A stretch of DNA of 64,000 nt. Origin: Sulfuritalea sp. GTDB taxonomy: Bacteria > Pseudomonadota > Gammaproteobacteria > Burkholderiales > Rhodocyclaceae. The translations under genes and the position numbers were made by a program. The DNA is taken from assembly GCA_030247575.1 (NCBI GenBank), contig JAOTRV010000015.1:34820-98819 (forward strand). Reading direction: 5' to 3'. Shown in pieces: positions 24,200 to 35,365 of this stretch (position 1 is the stretch's first letter; each line of letters begins with the position of its first letter). The notes under the pieces are model-generated. The model was not told the origin of the DNA and made no database searches. It worked only from the letters and a program-made list of their open reading frames with translations.

Positions 24200-26299
24200 A
24201 TGTCAGCAGGACTGATGTTTGCGCTGGTCTGTGCGGTGGCGGCAATCGCTTACGGCTGGATCATGAGCCAGTGGATTCTGGCGCAACCGGCGGGCAACGA
24301 CCGCATGAAGGAAATCGCAGCGGCCGTTCAGGAGGGCGCCCAAGCCTACCTCAATCGCCAATACACGACGATCGGCATTGTCGGCGCGGTGCTGGCCGTT
24401 CTGATCCTGGTGTTTCTCGGGGCGAAGACGGCGATTGGTTTCGTGATCGGCGCCGTGTTGTCCGGTGCCGCCGGCTACATCGGCATGAACGTTTCGGTTC
24501 GCGCCAACGTCCGCACGGCGCAGGCGGCAACCGTCGGCCTGAACGAGGCGCTCAACGTCGCCTTCAAGGGCGGCGCCATCACCGGCATGCTGGTGGTCGG
24601 TCTCGGCCTGCTGGGTGTTGCCGGCTATTACACGGTCCTCAAGATGATGGGCGGCTCCGCCGTCAAGATGGAAGACGTCATCCATCCGCTGATCGGCCTT
24701 GGGTTCGGCTCCTCCCTGATCTCGATTTTCGCCCGTCTTGGCGGCGGCATCTTCACCAAGGGCGCCGACGTCGGTGCTGACCTGGTGGGCAAGGTGGAAG
24801 CCGGCATTCCCGAGGATGATCCGCGCAACCCCGCCGTGATCGCCGACAACGTCGGCGACAACGTCGGCGACTGCGCCGGCATGGCGGCCGACCTGTTCGA
24901 GACTTACGCGGTGACGACGGTGGCGACCATGCTGCTCGGAGCGCTGCTGTTCAAGGCGAATGGAGCGGCGGCCGAGGCGGCCGTGCTTTATCCGCTGGTA
25001 CTGGGCGGATTCTCGATCATTGCCTCGATCGTCGGCGTGATGTTCGTCAAGACCTCGCCGGGAGCCAAGATCATGAACGCTCTCTACAAGGGCTTGATCG
25101 TTGCCGGAGTGCTGGCGCTGGTGGCGTTCTACCCGCTGACGACCTGGATCGTCGGCGCCGGCCTGCCGACCGATGATGGCAAGACGATTTCGGCGATGGC
25201 GCTCTACGGCGCCGCCGTGATCGGCCTCGTCCTGACCGGTCTGATGGTCTACATCACCGAGTACTACACCGGCACGGAGTTCAAGCCGGTGCAGCACGTC
25301 GCCGAAGCCTCGACCACCGGTCACGGCACCAACATCATCGCCGGTCTCGGCGTTTCGATGAAGGCAACCGCCTGGCCGGTTCTGTCGGTGTGCGCCGCGA
25401 TCTGGGCCTCGTACGCGCTGGGTGGCCTCTACGGCATCGCCATCGCCGCCACCTCGATGCTGTCGATGGCCGGCATCGTTGTCGCGCTCGACGCTTACGG
25501 TCCGATCACCGACAACGCTGGCGGCATCGCCGAGATGTCGGAGCTGCCGCCTTCGGTGCGCGCCATCACCGATCCGCTCGATGCCGTGGGCAACACCACC
25601 AAGGCCGTGACCAAGGGTTACGCCATCGGCTCCGCCGGCCTTGCCGCGCTGGTGCTGTTTGCCGACTTCACGCACGGCCTGGAATCGCTCAAGCCGGGCA
25701 TCAAGTTCGCCTTCGACCTGTCCGATCCGGCTGTCATCATCGGCCTCTTCGTTGGCGGCATGGTGCCCTACCTTTTTGCCGCGATGGGCATGGAAGCGGT
25801 GGGCCGCGCCGCCGGTTCCGTGGTTGTCGAAGTGCGTCGCCAGTTCAAGGAGATCAAGGGCATCATGGAAGGCACGGCCAAGCCGGAATACGGCACCTGC
25901 GTCGACATGCTGACCAAGGCCGCGATCAAGGAAATGATGATCCCGTCGCTGCTGCCGGTGCTGGTTCCGGTGGTGGTCGCCGTTGTCATGAACTTCCTCA
26001 TGCCCCCGCTGAACGGTGTGGGAGCAGGCGTTCGCGCCCTCGGCGGCGTGCTGATGGGCACCATCGTCACCGGCCTGTTCGTCGCCATTTCGATGACCAC
26101 CGGCGGCGGTTGCTGGGATAACGCCAAGAAGTACATCGAGGACGGTCACTTCGGCGGCAAGGGTTCCGAGGCGCACAAGGCGGCCGTGACCGGTGACACC
26201 GTGGGCGATCCGTACAAGGATACGGCCGGCCCGGCGGTGAATCCGCTGATCAAGATCATCAATATCGTGGCTCTGCTGATCCTGCCGCTGGTGGTGTGA
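24200..26299 (+). CDS. hppA: K+-independent-type H+-translocating membrane pyrophosphatase
   Basis: This 699-residue integral membrane pyrophosphatase (about 16 helices) couples PPi hydrolysis to ion pumping. The substrate-binding loop [11 protein letters not shown] and the [16 protein letters not shown] block are intact. The motif [10 protein letters not shown] has Lys where K+-dependent enzymes have Ala; by the established rule this predicts a K+-independent enzyme, which as a class pumps protons. GGGGAGAT before the ATG is a fair ribosome-binding site. A strong terminator follows the stop. It is next to a PPi-type phosphofructokinase, suggesting PPi is conserved as an energy carrier. The enzyme may also run in reverse to make PPi. 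Confidence 0.96.
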   Translation: MSAGLMFALVCAVAAIAYGWIMSQWILAQPAGNDRMKEIAAAVQEGAQAYLNRQYTTIGIVGAVLAVLILVFLGAKTAIGFVIGAVLSGAAGYIGMNVSVRANVRTAQAATVGLNEALNVAFKGGAITGMLVVGLGLLGVAGYYTVLKMMGGSAVKMEDVIHPLIGLGFGSSLISIFARLGGGIFTKGADVGADLVGKVEAGIPEDDPRNPAVIADNVGDNVGDCAGMAADLFETYAVTTVATMLLGALLFKANGAAAEAAVLYPLVLGGFSIIASIVGVMFVKTSPGAKIMNALYKGLIVAGVLALVAFYPLTTWIVGAGLPTDDGKTISAMALYGAAVIGLVLTGLMVYITEYYTGTEFKPVQHVAEASTTGHGTNIIAGLGVSMKATAWPVLSVCAAIWASYALGGLYGIAIAATSMLSMAGIVVALDAYGPITDNAGGIAEMSELPPSVRAITDPLDAVGNTTKAVTKGYAIGSAGLAALVLFADFTHGLESLKPGIKFAFDLSDPAVIIGLFVGGMVPYLFAAMGMEAVGRAAGSVVVEVRRQFKEIKGIMEGTAKPEYGTCVDMLTKAAIKEMMIPSLLPVLVPVVVAVVMNFLMPPLNGVGAGVRALGGVLMGTIVTGLFVAISMTTGGGCWDNAKKYIEDGHFGGKGSEAHKAAVTGDTVGDPYKDTAGPAVNPLIKIINIVALLILPLVV

Positions 26300-26310
26300 T
26301 TCTTCACGAC

Positions 26311-28053
26311 ATGTTTGACCGAACGGGCAGCCTGCGGGCTGCCCGTTTTTTGTTCACGCTGATCATCGTCGCCGGTGCGGCGTCGGCCCGCGGGCAGGCA
26401 GAACAACCGGAAGCCGCCAGCGGTTTTGCGCCGCGCCCCGCGGTGGTCGGCAAGGGTTTCATGGCCGTCACCGCCAGCGCCTACGCTACCGACGCCGCTG
26501 CGGAAATCCTCCAACTCGGCGGCAATGCGCTGGACGCGGCGATCGCCGCGCAATGGGTGTTGAATCTGGTCGAACCGCAATCGTCCGGCATCGGTGGCGG
26601 CGGATTCATGCTGCACTGGGATGCCACGCGGCGCCAAGTATCGGCTTGGGATGGCCGCGAGATCGCTCCCCGTGGCGCCAGCGCTGACTATGCCAAGCGG
26701 CCCGATGGCAGTCCGGCGAAGTTTTCCGAAATTTTGGCGACGGGCAGGGCAGTCGGCGTGCCCGGCCTGGTCGCCATGCTCGAAGCGGCGCATCGCCGCC
26801 ACGGCAAGCTGCAATGGGAGCGTCTCTTCCGTCCGGCGATCCGTCTTGCCGAAACCGGCTTTGCGATCTCGCCGCGCCTGCATCTGCTGTTGCGCGACGA
26901 TTCGCTGCTGCGCCTCGATGCGGCGGCGCGAGCGCTCTACTATCGCGAGAACGGCGATGCAAAAGCGGTCGGTGAAATCCTGCGCAATCCGGATCTTGCC
27001 GCAACGCTGCGCAGCATTGCGGCGGGTGGGGCCGATGCCCTGCATCACGGCGCAGCGGCAGGTCGTATCGCTGCGGCGTTGGCGCAACGCGGGGGCATGC
27101 TCACGGTGCACGACATGCGCGACTACAAGCCCGTGCAGCGAACCGCGGTGTGCGGTCGCTATCGCCGGTGGAGCATCTGCGGCATGCCACCTCCTTCATC
27201 CGGGGGCATCGGTGTCCTGCAACTGCTGGGGCTGCTGGAACGCAGCGGACCTTCGTCGGGCGATCCCGCATCGCCGGATGCCGCGCATCTGCTGGCCGAA
27301 GCGGGGAGGCTTGCCTATGCCGACCGGGCCCGCTATCTGGCCGACCCGGATTTCGTCGCGGTGCCCATGCGCGAACTGCTGCAGCCGGAGTATCTGGCGC
27401 GGCGTGCAGGCTTGATCGATGCGCGGCGCAGCATGGGCATCGCGCCGCCGGGAACACTTCCGGCCGGTCGCGCCCAGGCCGACGATGACGCGCCGGAACT
27501 GCCTGCGACCACGCATGTTTCGATCGTCGATCGGGCAGGCAACGCGATCGCCCTGACGAGTTCGATCGAAAGCGCTTTTGGCAGCCGGATCCAGGTCGAC
27601 GGCTTCCTGCTCAACAATCAACTCACCGATTTTTCCCGTGCCGCGGAGCGCGACGGTAGGCCGGTGGCCAATCGCCTGGAGCCGGGCAAGCGCCCCCTGT
27701 CTTCGATGGCGCCCACGCTCGTCTTCGATGCCGGCGGAAGGCTGGTTGCCGTGCTGGGTTCGCCCGGCGGCAGCCGGATCATCAATTACGTGGCGCGCAC
27801 TCTCGCCGCGCTGCTCGATGGAGGGCTCGAGCCGGCAGCCGCGGTGGCACTGCCCCACGTCGGCAGCCGCAACGGCGCCACGGAAATCGAGCGAGGCCGC
27901 GTCTCTGACGCGCTGGCGCTGGAACTGGAAAGGCGCGGCCACGAACTGCAACGCGTCGACATGACCAGCGGCCTGCATCTGATCGTGCGTACCGCCGACG
28001 GCTGGATCGGCGCAGTGGATCCGCGTCGTGAAGGCGTCGCCTGCGGGGACTGA
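26311..28053 (+). CDS. ggt: Gamma-glutamyltranspeptidase
   Basis: This is a periplasmic glutathione hydrolase/transpeptidase of about 580 residues. It has an N-terminal signal peptide (RAARFLFTLIIVAGAASA), the GGNALDAAIAAQWVLNLVEP block, and the autocatalytic processing site where Thr in PATTHVSIVD (about residue 398) becomes the N-terminal nucleophile of the small subunit. Downstream motifs such as PLSSMAPTLVF and LGSPGGSRIINYV are conserved. The signal-peptide codons coincide with the rho-independent terminator of hppA (26322-26352). The start is therefore uncertain: ATG 26311 or 26296 gives a basic n-region, while TTG 26350 would start after the hairpin. Neither has a strong ribosome-binding site. 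Confidence 0.9.
   Translation: MFDRTGSLRAARFLFTLIIVAGAASARGQAEQPEAASGFAPRPAVVGKGFMAVTASAYATDAAAEILQLGGNALDAAIAAQWVLNLVEPQSSGIGGGGFMLHWDATRRQVSAWDGREIAPRGASADYAKRPDGSPAKFSEILATGRAVGVPGLVAMLEAAHRRHGKLQWERLFRPAIRLAETGFAISPRLHLLLRDDSLLRLDAAARALYYRENGDAKAVGEILRNPDLAATLRSIAAGGADALHHGAAAGRIAAALAQRGGMLTVHDMRDYKPVQRTAVCGRYRRWSICGMPPPSSGGIGVLQLLGLLERSGPSSGDPASPDAAHLLAEAGRLAYADRARYLADPDFVAVPMRELLQPEYLARRAGLIDARRSMGIAPPGTLPAGRAQADDDAPELPATTHVSIVDRAGNAIALTSSIESAFGSRIQVDGFLLNNQLTDFSRAAERDGRPVANRLEPGKRPLSSMAPTLVFDAGGRLVAVLGSPGGSRIINYVARTLAALLDGGLEPAAAVALPHVGSRNGATEIERGRVSDALALELERRGHELQRVDMTSGLHLIVRTADGWIGAVDPRREGVACGD
26322..26352 (+). terminator. hppA terminator embedded in the ggt signal-peptide codons
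   Basis: An 11-bp perfect stem (AACGGGCAGCC and its complement) with loop TGCG and a following run of six T residues starts 23 bases after the hppA stop. It lies inside the open reading frame of ggt, so it either limits ggt transcription or sits in the ggt leader. Confidence 0.85.
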
Positions 28054-29589
28054 TCAACCCGCCCTGCGGCGGAAGTCTTTGAGCCGGAAACCGAGCAGCC
28101 ACAGGGTGGCGAAGTAGGCGGCGATCCCGCCGACGACCACGCCTGCCAGCCGCAGCACGCGCTGACTGCCGCTCATCGTCAGCCAGGCGGCATCCCTGTC
28201 GGCGGCAAACCACAACACGGCGCCCAGAACCGTCAGCGCGGCAAGAAGCTTCAGCATGAACGCGCCCCAGCCCGCCAGAGGCTGATAGGCGCCGCGCTGG
28301 CGCAGGCCGCGCCAGAGCATGGCGGCGTTGAAGCAGGAGGCCAGGCCGATCGACAGCGCCAGGCCGGCATGCTTGAGCCAGCCGATGAAGGCGATGTTCA
28401 TCATCTGCGTCAGTGCCAGCGTGATCAGGGCGATTTTCACCGGAGTGCGGATGTCCTGCCTGGCGTAGAAGCCGGGCGCCAGCACCTTGACCAGAATCAG
28501 GCCGGTCAGGCCGACCGAATAGGCGACGAGAGCTTCGCGGCTGCGCAACACGTCGGCGGCGGCAAATGCGCCGTACTGGAACAGGGTCGACAGCAGCGGG
28601 GTGGCCAGCATCGCCAGCGCCAGCGACGCAGGCAGGGTCAGCATCAGGGTCAGGCGCAGGCCCCAGTCGAGCAATGCCGAAAAATCCTCCGTCCTGCCGG
28701 CGGCATGGGTTTTCGCCAGACTCGGCAGCAGGATGGTGCCGAGCGCCGCTCCGAGCAGCCCGGCGGGGAACTCCATCATGCGGTCCGCGTAGTAGAGCCA
28801 TGACACGCTGCCGCTTTCGAGGAATGAGGCGAAGATGGTATTGATCAGCAGGCTGATCTGGGACACCGATACACCCAGCACCGCCGGCGCCATCAAATGG
28901 AAGATTCTGCGCACGCCCTCGTCGCGCCAGACCGGGTCGAAGCGCGGCAGCATGCCTATCTTGGCCAGGGCGGGAAGCTGGATTCCCAGTTGCAGCGCGC
29001 CGCCGAGAAAAACCGCCCAGGCCAGCGCCATCACGGGCGGATCGAACCAGGGCGCGGCGAAGAGCGCCATGCCGATGAAGGACAGGTTGAGCAGGACCGG
29101 CGTGAAGGCCGGAAGGGCGAACCGGCTCCATGTGTTGAGGATGCCGGCGGCCATCGCCACCAGCGACATGAACAGGATGTAGGGAAAGGTGATGCGCGTC
29201 AGCTCGACCGTCAGCTGGAATTTTTCGGCATCGGCGGCGAAGCCGGGTGCCGTGACGGCGATCAGCAGCGGTGCCGCCGCCATCCCGAGCGCGCTGACCG
29301 CGATCAGGATCAAGAACAACACGCTGGCGACGCGATCGATCAGGGTTTTCGTTTCGCTTTCGCCCCGCCGGCTGCGGTATTCGGCAAGGATCGGAACGAA
29401 TGCCTGGGAGAATGCCCCCTCGGCGAACAGGCGGCGCAGCAGGTTGGGCAGCCGGAAGGCGACGAAGAAGGCGTCGGTCATCATGCCGGCGCCGAAGCTG
29501 CGGGCAATGACGAAGTCGCGGACGAAGCCCAGAATTCGGGACAGCAGGGTCATCCCGCTGACGGTGGCCAAGGCACGGAGCAGATTCAT
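28054..29589 (-). CDS. murJ: Lipid II flippase MurJ
   Basis: MurJ flips the undecaprenyl-linked peptidoglycan precursor across the inner membrane. The 511-residue protein has about 14 helices of the MATE/MOP type. The N-terminal signature [20 protein letters not shown] and [12 protein letters not shown], with the essential arginines, is followed by [24 protein letters not shown]. It is the usual length. It is divergent from rpsT, an arrangement common in proteobacteria. The stop lies directly against that of the converging ggt gene. Confidence 0.95.
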   Translation of the reverse strand: MNLLRALATVSGMTLLSRILGFVRDFVIARSFGAGMMTDAFFVAFRLPNLLRRLFAEGAFSQAFVPILAEYRSRRGESETKTLIDRVASVLFLILIAVSALGMAAAPLLIAVTAPGFAADAEKFQLTVELTRITFPYILFMSLVAMAAGILNTWSRFALPAFTPVLLNLSFIGMALFAAPWFDPPVMALAWAVFLGGALQLGIQLPALAKIGMLPRFDPVWRDEGVRRIFHLMAPAVLGVSVSQISLLINTIFASFLESGSVSWLYYADRMMEFPAGLLGAALGTILLPSLAKTHAAGRTEDFSALLDWGLRLTLMLTLPASLALAMLATPLLSTLFQYGAFAAADVLRSREALVAYSVGLTGLILVKVLAPGFYARQDIRTPVKIALITLALTQMMNIAFIGWLKHAGLALSIGLASCFNAAMLWRGLRQRGAYQPLAGWGAFMLKLLAALTVLGAVLWFAADRDAAWLTMSGSQRVLRLAGVVVGGIAAYFATLWLLGFRLKDFRRRAG

Positions 29590-29627
29590 TGCCGCTATGG
29601 TATCCGGATGTGGCTTACAGAAGCCGC

Positions 29628-29656
29628 TTGCAATGAGGGGAAGACCCCCTTATAAT
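29628..29656 (+). promoter_or_regulatory. rpsT sigma-70 promoter
   Basis: TTGCAA (29628-29633), a 17-base spacer and a perfect TATAAT (29651-29656) lie 34 bases before the rpsT ATG. This is one of the best core promoters in the window and fits the high expression of a ribosomal protein gene. Confidence 0.85.
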
Positions 29657-29689
29657 CTCGCCCTTTCCCCAGTTCTACCGGATACCGAA

Positions 29690-29950
29690 ATGGCCAATAC
29701 CGCCCAAGCCCGCAAGCGTGCCCGTCAAGCGACCGAGCAGCGCGCTCACAACATGAGCCTGCGTTCGACCTTGCGCACCGCCATCAAGAAGGTGCGCAAG
29801 GCGATCGACACCGGCGACAAGGCCGCTGCCCAGGCAGTGTTCAAGGAATCGCAGCCGATCATCGATTCGATCGCGGACAAGGACATTGTGCACAAGAATC
29901 TCGCCGCGCGTTCGAAAAGCCGTCTCTCGGCAGCAATCAAGGCGCTCTAA
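29690..29950 (+). CDS. rpsT: 30S ribosomal protein S20
   Basis: S20 is a small helical, basic protein that binds the 16S rRNA 5' domain and helps early 30S assembly. The 86-residue sequence starts [13 protein letters not shown] and contains [15 protein letters not shown] and the C-terminal [17 protein letters not shown], all typical. A consensus promoter precedes it and a strong terminator follows, so it is a single-gene unit. The leader is short and lacks an obvious Shine-Dalgarno sequence, as is often seen for this autoregulated gene. Confidence 0.97.
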   Translation: MANTAQARKRARQATEQRAHNMSLRSTLRTAIKKVRKAIDTGDKAAAQAVFKESQPIIDSIADKDIVHKNLAARSKSRLSAAIKAL

Positions 29951-29980
29951 GCCCCGCACGCTGCAACACGCTCCAGACCA

Positions 29981-30010
29981 AAAGGCTGCCTTCCCAGGCA
30001 GCCTTTTTTG
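29981..30010 (+). terminator. rpsT terminator
   Basis: A 10-bp stem (AAAGGCTGCC and its complement) with a six-base loop and a run of T residues begins 31 bases after the rpsT stop codon. Confidence 0.9.
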
Positions 30011-30114
30011 TTTGGTGCGTCGGCTTCGCAATGCCGCTTTTTGTGCGCAACTGCGTAGGAAGTCACGATTTGCATAGTACTTTTTGAAATATTTAGCTAA
30101 ATTAGTTAAATAGG

Positions 30115-30143
30115 TTGAGTTTGCCGAAGTCACTACATATAAT
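30115..30143 (+). promoter_or_regulatory. Promoter of the small conserved gene at 30175
   Basis: TTGAGT (30115-30120), 17 bases and TATAAT (30138-30143) lie about 32 bases before the ATG at 30175, within a markedly AT-rich 100-bp stretch. Confidence 0.6.
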
Positions 30144-30174
30144 CATCAGACGTCATTGAAGTGAAAGGGGTTTC

Positions 30175-30396
30175 ATGCAATCCCATCAGTTCATTAAATA
30201 TGCATTTCGTATCCGCACCCGCCAGGGCGTGGTTGTGGACAATTTGATGATTCATGGCCGCGACGAGCACGAGGCCCAGCGCAAGCTGCGGCAGGTCTAT
30301 CACGGCTGCCAGATCATCGAATGCATTTGCCACCACGGCAGCGTACGCGTGCCGGTGGCCAGCTTCGAGGAAGTCGCGAACCTCATCGTTCGCTGA
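30175..30396 (+). CDS. Small conserved protein of unknown function
   Basis: I do not recognise a named domain. The 73-residue protein (starting MQSHQFIKYAFRIRTRQG) is balanced in charge with no signal peptide or membrane segment. It has two cysteines, one before a pair of histidines (CICHHG), and may form a compact alpha/beta fold. Support for a real gene comes from a consensus promoter directly upstream, GAAAGGGG as a ribosome-binding site and normal GC-rich third positions. It is transcribed alone, converging with the parA-like gene. Function unknown. Confidence 0.7.
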   Translation: MQSHQFIKYAFRIRTRQGVVVDNLMIHGRDEHEAQRKLRQVYHGCQIIECICHHGSVRVPVASFEEVANLIVR

Positions 30397-30444
30397 AGCT
30401 TCACCGAGTCGCAGCCAAGTCCCGGCTGCCATGAGTGCCTGCCG

Positions 30445-31206
30445 TCAGAGAAAACGCGCGGCCCGCAATTCCCCCATCAACGCCAGGTAGTCCTGCGCAC
30501 CACGGCTGGTCGGGCTGTGGCAGAAGATATCCAGACTCAGGGCGGGCGCTTCGGCGATCGCCACGTTTTCCGAAATCACCGTTTCGCAAAGTTCGGCCCC
30601 GAACTGCGCGCGCAGACGTTCCTGGACGTCGAAGCTCATCTTGCGGCGCCGGTCGAAGCGGGTCAGCAGGTAGCGACGCTCGATGCGCCGCTTGAGCACG
30701 GGTTCCAGCGCTTTCAGCGTGTGTTCGATCTGCAGGGCGCCGCGCAGGGAGAGATAGTCCGATGCCACGGGAACCAGTATCCGGTCCGAGGCAAAGATCG
30801 CGTTGAGGGATAGCACGCCCAGAAACGGACAGCAATCGATGACGGCCATGCTTTCGCCGCCCAGGGTTTCGTGCGTCTGCAGGCCCGTGTTGAGCCTGTT
30901 GAGAATGACCGGCCCCTTGCCGAATATCGAATCGACCTTGATCAGTTCTCCGTGCGCCGGAACGAGACGGCCTACGCCTTCCCAGGCGACGGCCAGTTCC
31001 TCCAGCGGCCGGTTGTCTTGGTAGAGCGCAAACACGCTGTGATGGGCTTCGCCCTGCGCCTTGCCGTGGATAGCCGTCAAGTGCGCCTGCGGATCGAGAT
31101 CGATCAACAGCGTGGGCGTGGAATCGCGCGCCAGCGCGGCGGCCAGATTCAACGCCGTGGTGGTCTTGCCGACGCCGCCCTTCTGATTGAAAACCGCCAT
31201 CCTCAT
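30445..31206 (-). CDS. ParA/MinD-family ATPase (orphan)
   Basis: This ATPase of about 253 residues has the deviant Walker A KGGVGKTTTALNLA near the N-terminus, a DLDPQAH Walker A' segment and VIDCCPFLGVLS as Walker B. The C-terminal domain (SRGAQDYLALMGELRAARFL) is of the ParA type. Such ATPases position chromosomes, plasmids or protein complexes. There is no parB, parS cluster or plasmid gene nearby, so it is an orphan. Roles in locating a cellular structure such as chemoreceptors or storage granules are possible but not shown. ATG 31206 or 31200 are both plausible starts. Confidence 0.85.
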   Translation of the reverse strand: MRMAVFNQKGGVGKTTTALNLAAALARDSTPTLLIDLDPQAHLTAIHGKAQGEAHHSVFALYQDNRPLEELAVAWEGVGRLVPAHGELIKVDSIFGKGPVILNRLNTGLQTHETLGGESMAVIDCCPFLGVLSLNAIFASDRILVPVASDYLSLRGALQIEHTLKALEPVLKRRIERRYLLTRFDRRRKMSFDVQERLRAQFGAELCETVISENVAIAEAPALSLDIFCHSPTSRGAQDYLALMGELRAARFL

Positions 31207-31405
31207 CGCCGGATCCTTCGCCGCCAACTCTGTACAAGGGCCTGTTTTTCAACTAGTATAGAGCCGTTATCAAGCACGGCGGCCGCGTTGCTCTTCGGCC
31301 GCCGTATGTTTTTTTGCGTTGAGATTTTAGTTGCGGTCGCGGCGTTTAACGCCGATCAGGCCGGCGTTACCCTACACAGAAACTACGTTTTCGCGGAGTG
31401 CTTCC

Positions 31406-32578
31406 ATGCCGCATCTGATGAATACCTACGGGCGGCTGCCGGTCGCCTTTTCCCACGGTCAGGGTTGCCGGCTGTTCGACGAGCAGGGCAAGTCCTACCT
31501 GGATGCCCTCGCCGGCATAGCGGTGAATACGCTGGGCCACAATCATCCGCGCCTGGTGAAGGCGTTGAGTGAGCAGGTCTCCCGTCTCATCCACGTCTCG
31601 AACCTGTATCGCATCACCCAGGCCGAGGAGGCGTCCGATCGCCTCGCCGCGATCTCGCGCATGGACGAGGTGTTTTTCTGCAATTCGGGCTGCGAGGCCA
31701 ACGAAGCCGCGATCAAGCTCGCGCGCATGTACGGGCACCAGCAGGGCATCGAACAACCCGCCATCATAGTCATGGAACAGGCCTTCCACGGCCGCACGCT
31801 GGCGACGCTGTCCGCCACCGGCAACCGCAAGGTGCAGGCCGGCTTCGAGCCGCTGGTCTCGGGGTTCGTCCGGGTGCCGTTCGACGACCTCGCCGCCATC
31901 GAGCAGGTTGCCGCGCGCAATCCGAACGTCGTTGCCGTGCTGTTCGAGCCGATTCAGGGCGAGGGCGGCATCAACCTCGCGCACAATGATTTCATGCGTT
32001 CGTTGCGGGAGATTTGCGACCGTAAGAACTGGCTGTTCATGGTCGACGAAGTGCAGTGCGGCCTCGGTCGCACCGGCGTCTGGTTCGCCCATCAGCACGC
32101 CGGCATCGTTCCGGATGTCATGACTCTGGCGAAGGGCCTGGCTTCCGGCGTGCCGATCGGCGCCTGCCTCGCCGCAGGACGTGCCGCGGGCGTATTCAAG
32201 CCGGGCAATCACGGCTCCACCTTCGGCGGCAATCCGCTGGCCTGCGCTGCGGCGCTGACCACGCTCGACGTGATCGAGGCCGATGGCCTGATGGCGCGCG
32301 CGGACACGCTGGGCAAGGCGATTCGCGACGGACTGCGCAGCGGTCTGGCGGGCACTCCCGGCTTCGTCGAGGTGCGCGGCGATGGCCTGATGATCGGCGT
32401 CGAGCTGGATCGTCCCTGCGGCGACCTGGTAACGCTCGGCCTCGATGCCGGCCTGCTGATCAACGTCACCGCCGGCAATGTGGTGCGCCTGTTGCCGGCG
32501 CTGGTGATGAGCGACGCCGAAGGCGCGGAACTGGTTGCCGCGCTGGTGTCGCTGATCAAGAAGTTTCTCGGAGCCTGA
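31406..32578 (+). CDS. argD: Acetylornithine aminotransferase
   Basis: ArgD is a PLP-dependent class III aminotransferase making N-acetylornithine in arginine synthesis, and often also acting on succinyldiaminopimelate. The 390-residue product has NSGCEANEAAIKLAR (about 90-104), FEPIQGEGGI, MVDEVQCGLGRTG (about 212-224) and the PLP lysine in TLAKGLASG (about 240). The ATG at 31406 follows GGAG and gives MPHLMNTYGRLPV, the usual N-terminus. argF starts two bases after its stop and argG follows, forming an arginine operon. Confidence 0.95.
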   Translation: MPHLMNTYGRLPVAFSHGQGCRLFDEQGKSYLDALAGIAVNTLGHNHPRLVKALSEQVSRLIHVSNLYRITQAEEASDRLAAISRMDEVFFCNSGCEANEAAIKLARMYGHQQGIEQPAIIVMEQAFHGRTLATLSATGNRKVQAGFEPLVSGFVRVPFDDLAAIEQVAARNPNVVAVLFEPIQGEGGINLAHNDFMRSLREICDRKNWLFMVDEVQCGLGRTGVWFAHQHAGIVPDVMTLAKGLASGVPIGACLAAGRAAGVFKPGNHGSTFGGNPLACAAALTTLDVIEADGLMARADTLGKAIRDGLRSGLAGTPGFVEVRGDGLMIGVELDRPCGDLVTLGLDAGLLINVTAGNVVRLLPALVMSDAEGAELVAALVSLIKKFLGA

Positions 32579-32580
32579 CC

Positions 32581-33504
32581 ATGGCGGCGCCGCGGCATTT
32601 CCTGCAGCTGAAGGACCTTTCCCGCGAAGAGCTCGATCACGTTTTCGAGCGCACCCGCTCGATCAAGGCGCGCTTCAAGGCCTACCAGCGCTACTGGCCC
32701 CTGCAGGACCGCACCCTGGTGATGATCTTCGAGAAGGCCAGCACCCGCACGCGCCTGTCCTTCGAGGCCGGCATGCAGCAGCTGGGCGGCTCCGCGATCT
32801 ATCTGAACACGCGCGATTCGCAGCTCGGACGCGGCGAACCGGTCGAGGATGCGGCGCAGGTGATCTCGCGCATGAGCGACATCGTCATGATCCGCACCTT
32901 CGAGCAGGAGATCATCGAGCGCTTCGCCAGCCACTCGCGGGTGCCGGTGATCAACGGCCTGACCAACGAATACCACCCCTGCCAGATCCTCGCCGACATC
33001 TTCACCTTCATCGAACAGCGCGGCCCGATCCAGGGCCGCACCGTGGCGTGGATCGGCGATTCGAACAATGTCTGCAACACCTGGCTGCAGGCCGCCGAGG
33101 TGTTCGACTTCAATGTCCATGTGTCGACGCCGCCCGGCTACGAGGTCGAGGCCGAGCGCGCCGGACTCTATGGCACGGACCATTTCGAGCAGTTCGCCGA
33201 CCCGATGGATGCGGCGCGCGGGGCCGATCTGGTGACGACCGACGTCTGGACCTCGATGGGCTTCGAGGCCGAGAACGACGAGCGGCTGCGCGACTTCGCC
33301 GACTGGCAGGTCGATGCCGACATGATGCGCGCCGCAAAACCGGAAGCCGTGTTCATGCACTGCCTGCCGGCGCATCGCGGCGAGGAAGTCGCCGCCGAGG
33401 TGATCGACGGCGCGCAAAGCGTGGTGTGGGACGAGGCCGAGAACCGGCTGCACGTGCAGAAGGCGTTGATGGAATTCCTGCTCCTGGGCAGGGTGGATGA
33501 TTGA
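32581..33504 (+). CDS. argF: Ornithine carbamoyltransferase
   Basis: ArgF joins carbamoyl phosphate and ornithine to make citrulline. The 307-residue protein carries the carbamoyl-phosphate motif KASTRTR (about 52-58), the HPCQ signature ([12 protein letters not shown], about 131-142), and the ornithine loop and cysteine in MHCLPAHRG (about 260-268). The ATG is two bases after the argD stop, with GGAG at the end of argD as ribosome-binding site. argG begins eleven bases after its stop. Confidence 0.97.
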   Translation: MAAPRHFLQLKDLSREELDHVFERTRSIKARFKAYQRYWPLQDRTLVMIFEKASTRTRLSFEAGMQQLGGSAIYLNTRDSQLGRGEPVEDAAQVISRMSDIVMIRTFEQEIIERFASHSRVPVINGLTNEYHPCQILADIFTFIEQRGPIQGRTVAWIGDSNNVCNTWLQAAEVFDFNVHVSTPPGYEVEAERAGLYGTDHFEQFADPMDAARGADLVTTDVWTSMGFEAENDERLRDFADWQVDADMMRAAKPEAVFMHCLPAHRGEEVAAEVIDGAQSVVWDEAENRLHVQKALMEFLLLGRVDD

Positions 33505-33514
33505 AGGAAAAACG

Positions 33515-34783
<1,269 letters not shown>

Positions 34784-34815
34784 AGCGGTATCGAGAGCAA
34801 TAAGGGAACCCGCCG

Positions 34816-35025
34816 ATGTTCGGCATTTCCGAGGAGCAACTGGCAGAGTTCGGCATGACCTTCGGCCTTGGCGCCTTCATGCTCTACATGCTGTTCATCA
34901 TCGGCGAGCTGGCCTGGAAATCCAAGGCCGGCAAGCTCGGAACCTTCATTCTCTTCTTCGTGCTGGCGTTCGGCATGGTCGGCTTTGTGGCCAAATTCAT
35001 CATCCAGAAAATGTGGGGAATCTGA
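34816..35025 (+). CDS. DUF2788 small membrane protein
   Basis: This 69-residue protein has two predicted membrane helices ([17 protein letters not shown] and [20 protein letters not shown]) separated by a short basic loop (KSKAGKLG), matching the DUF2788 family of small inner-membrane proteins. No function is established. It follows argG by 32 bases and precedes ppnP by one base, so it may be in the same transcript. Confidence 0.8.
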   Translation: MFGISEEQLAEFGMTFGLGAFMLYMLFIIGELAWKSKAGKLGTFILFFVLAFGMVGFVAKFIIQKMWGI

Positions 35026-35026
35026 A

Positions 35027-35350
35027 ATGCCAGAAGTGAAAAATGAGTTCGATAACGTCTCCGTGGTCAAGAAGGCCAACGTTTATTTCGACGGCAAGTG
35101 CATCAGCCATACGGTGCAGCTGCCCGACGGCACCAGGAAGAGCGTCGGCGTGATCCTGCCGTCGACCCTGACCTTCAACACCGGCGTGGCGGAAATCATG
35201 GAGTGCGTTTCTGGCGTCTGCCGCTATCGCATCAAGGGCGAAGACTGGCAGAGCAGCGGCGCCGGCCAGAGCTTCAAGGTGCCGGGCAACTCGAGCTTCG
35301 AGATCGAAGTCAGCGGCGAGCCCTACCACTACGTTTGTCATTTCGCCTGA
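35027..35350 (+). CDS. ppnP: Pyrimidine/purine nucleoside phosphorylase (PpnP, former DUF1255)
   Basis: This 107-residue protein is a single small cupin-like beta-barrel. The segments [32 protein letters not shown] and the C-terminal PYHYVCHF fit the PpnP/YaiE family, whose E. coli member phosphorolyses several nucleosides. It begins one base after the DUF2788 stop and is followed after 15 bases by the yajQ gene. The start has only a weak ribosome-binding site, consistent with coupled translation. Confidence 0.88.
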   Translation: MPEVKNEFDNVSVVKKANVYFDGKCISHTVQLPDGTRKSVGVILPSTLTFNTGVAEIMECVSGVCRYRIKGEDWQSSGAGQSFKVPGNSSFEIEVSGEPYHYVCHFA

Positions 35351-35365
35351 TCACGGGAGAGCGGC

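Noticed and set aside
24203-26176. 657-codon minus-strand open frame opposite hppA
   Set aside because: His/Arg/Gly-rich shadow of the conserved membrane pyrophosphatase; no start signal or domain.
30445-31206. ParA-like gene as evidence of an integrated plasmid or chromosome partition locus
   Set aside because: No parB, no centromere-like repeats and no replication gene; neighbouring genes are housekeeping.
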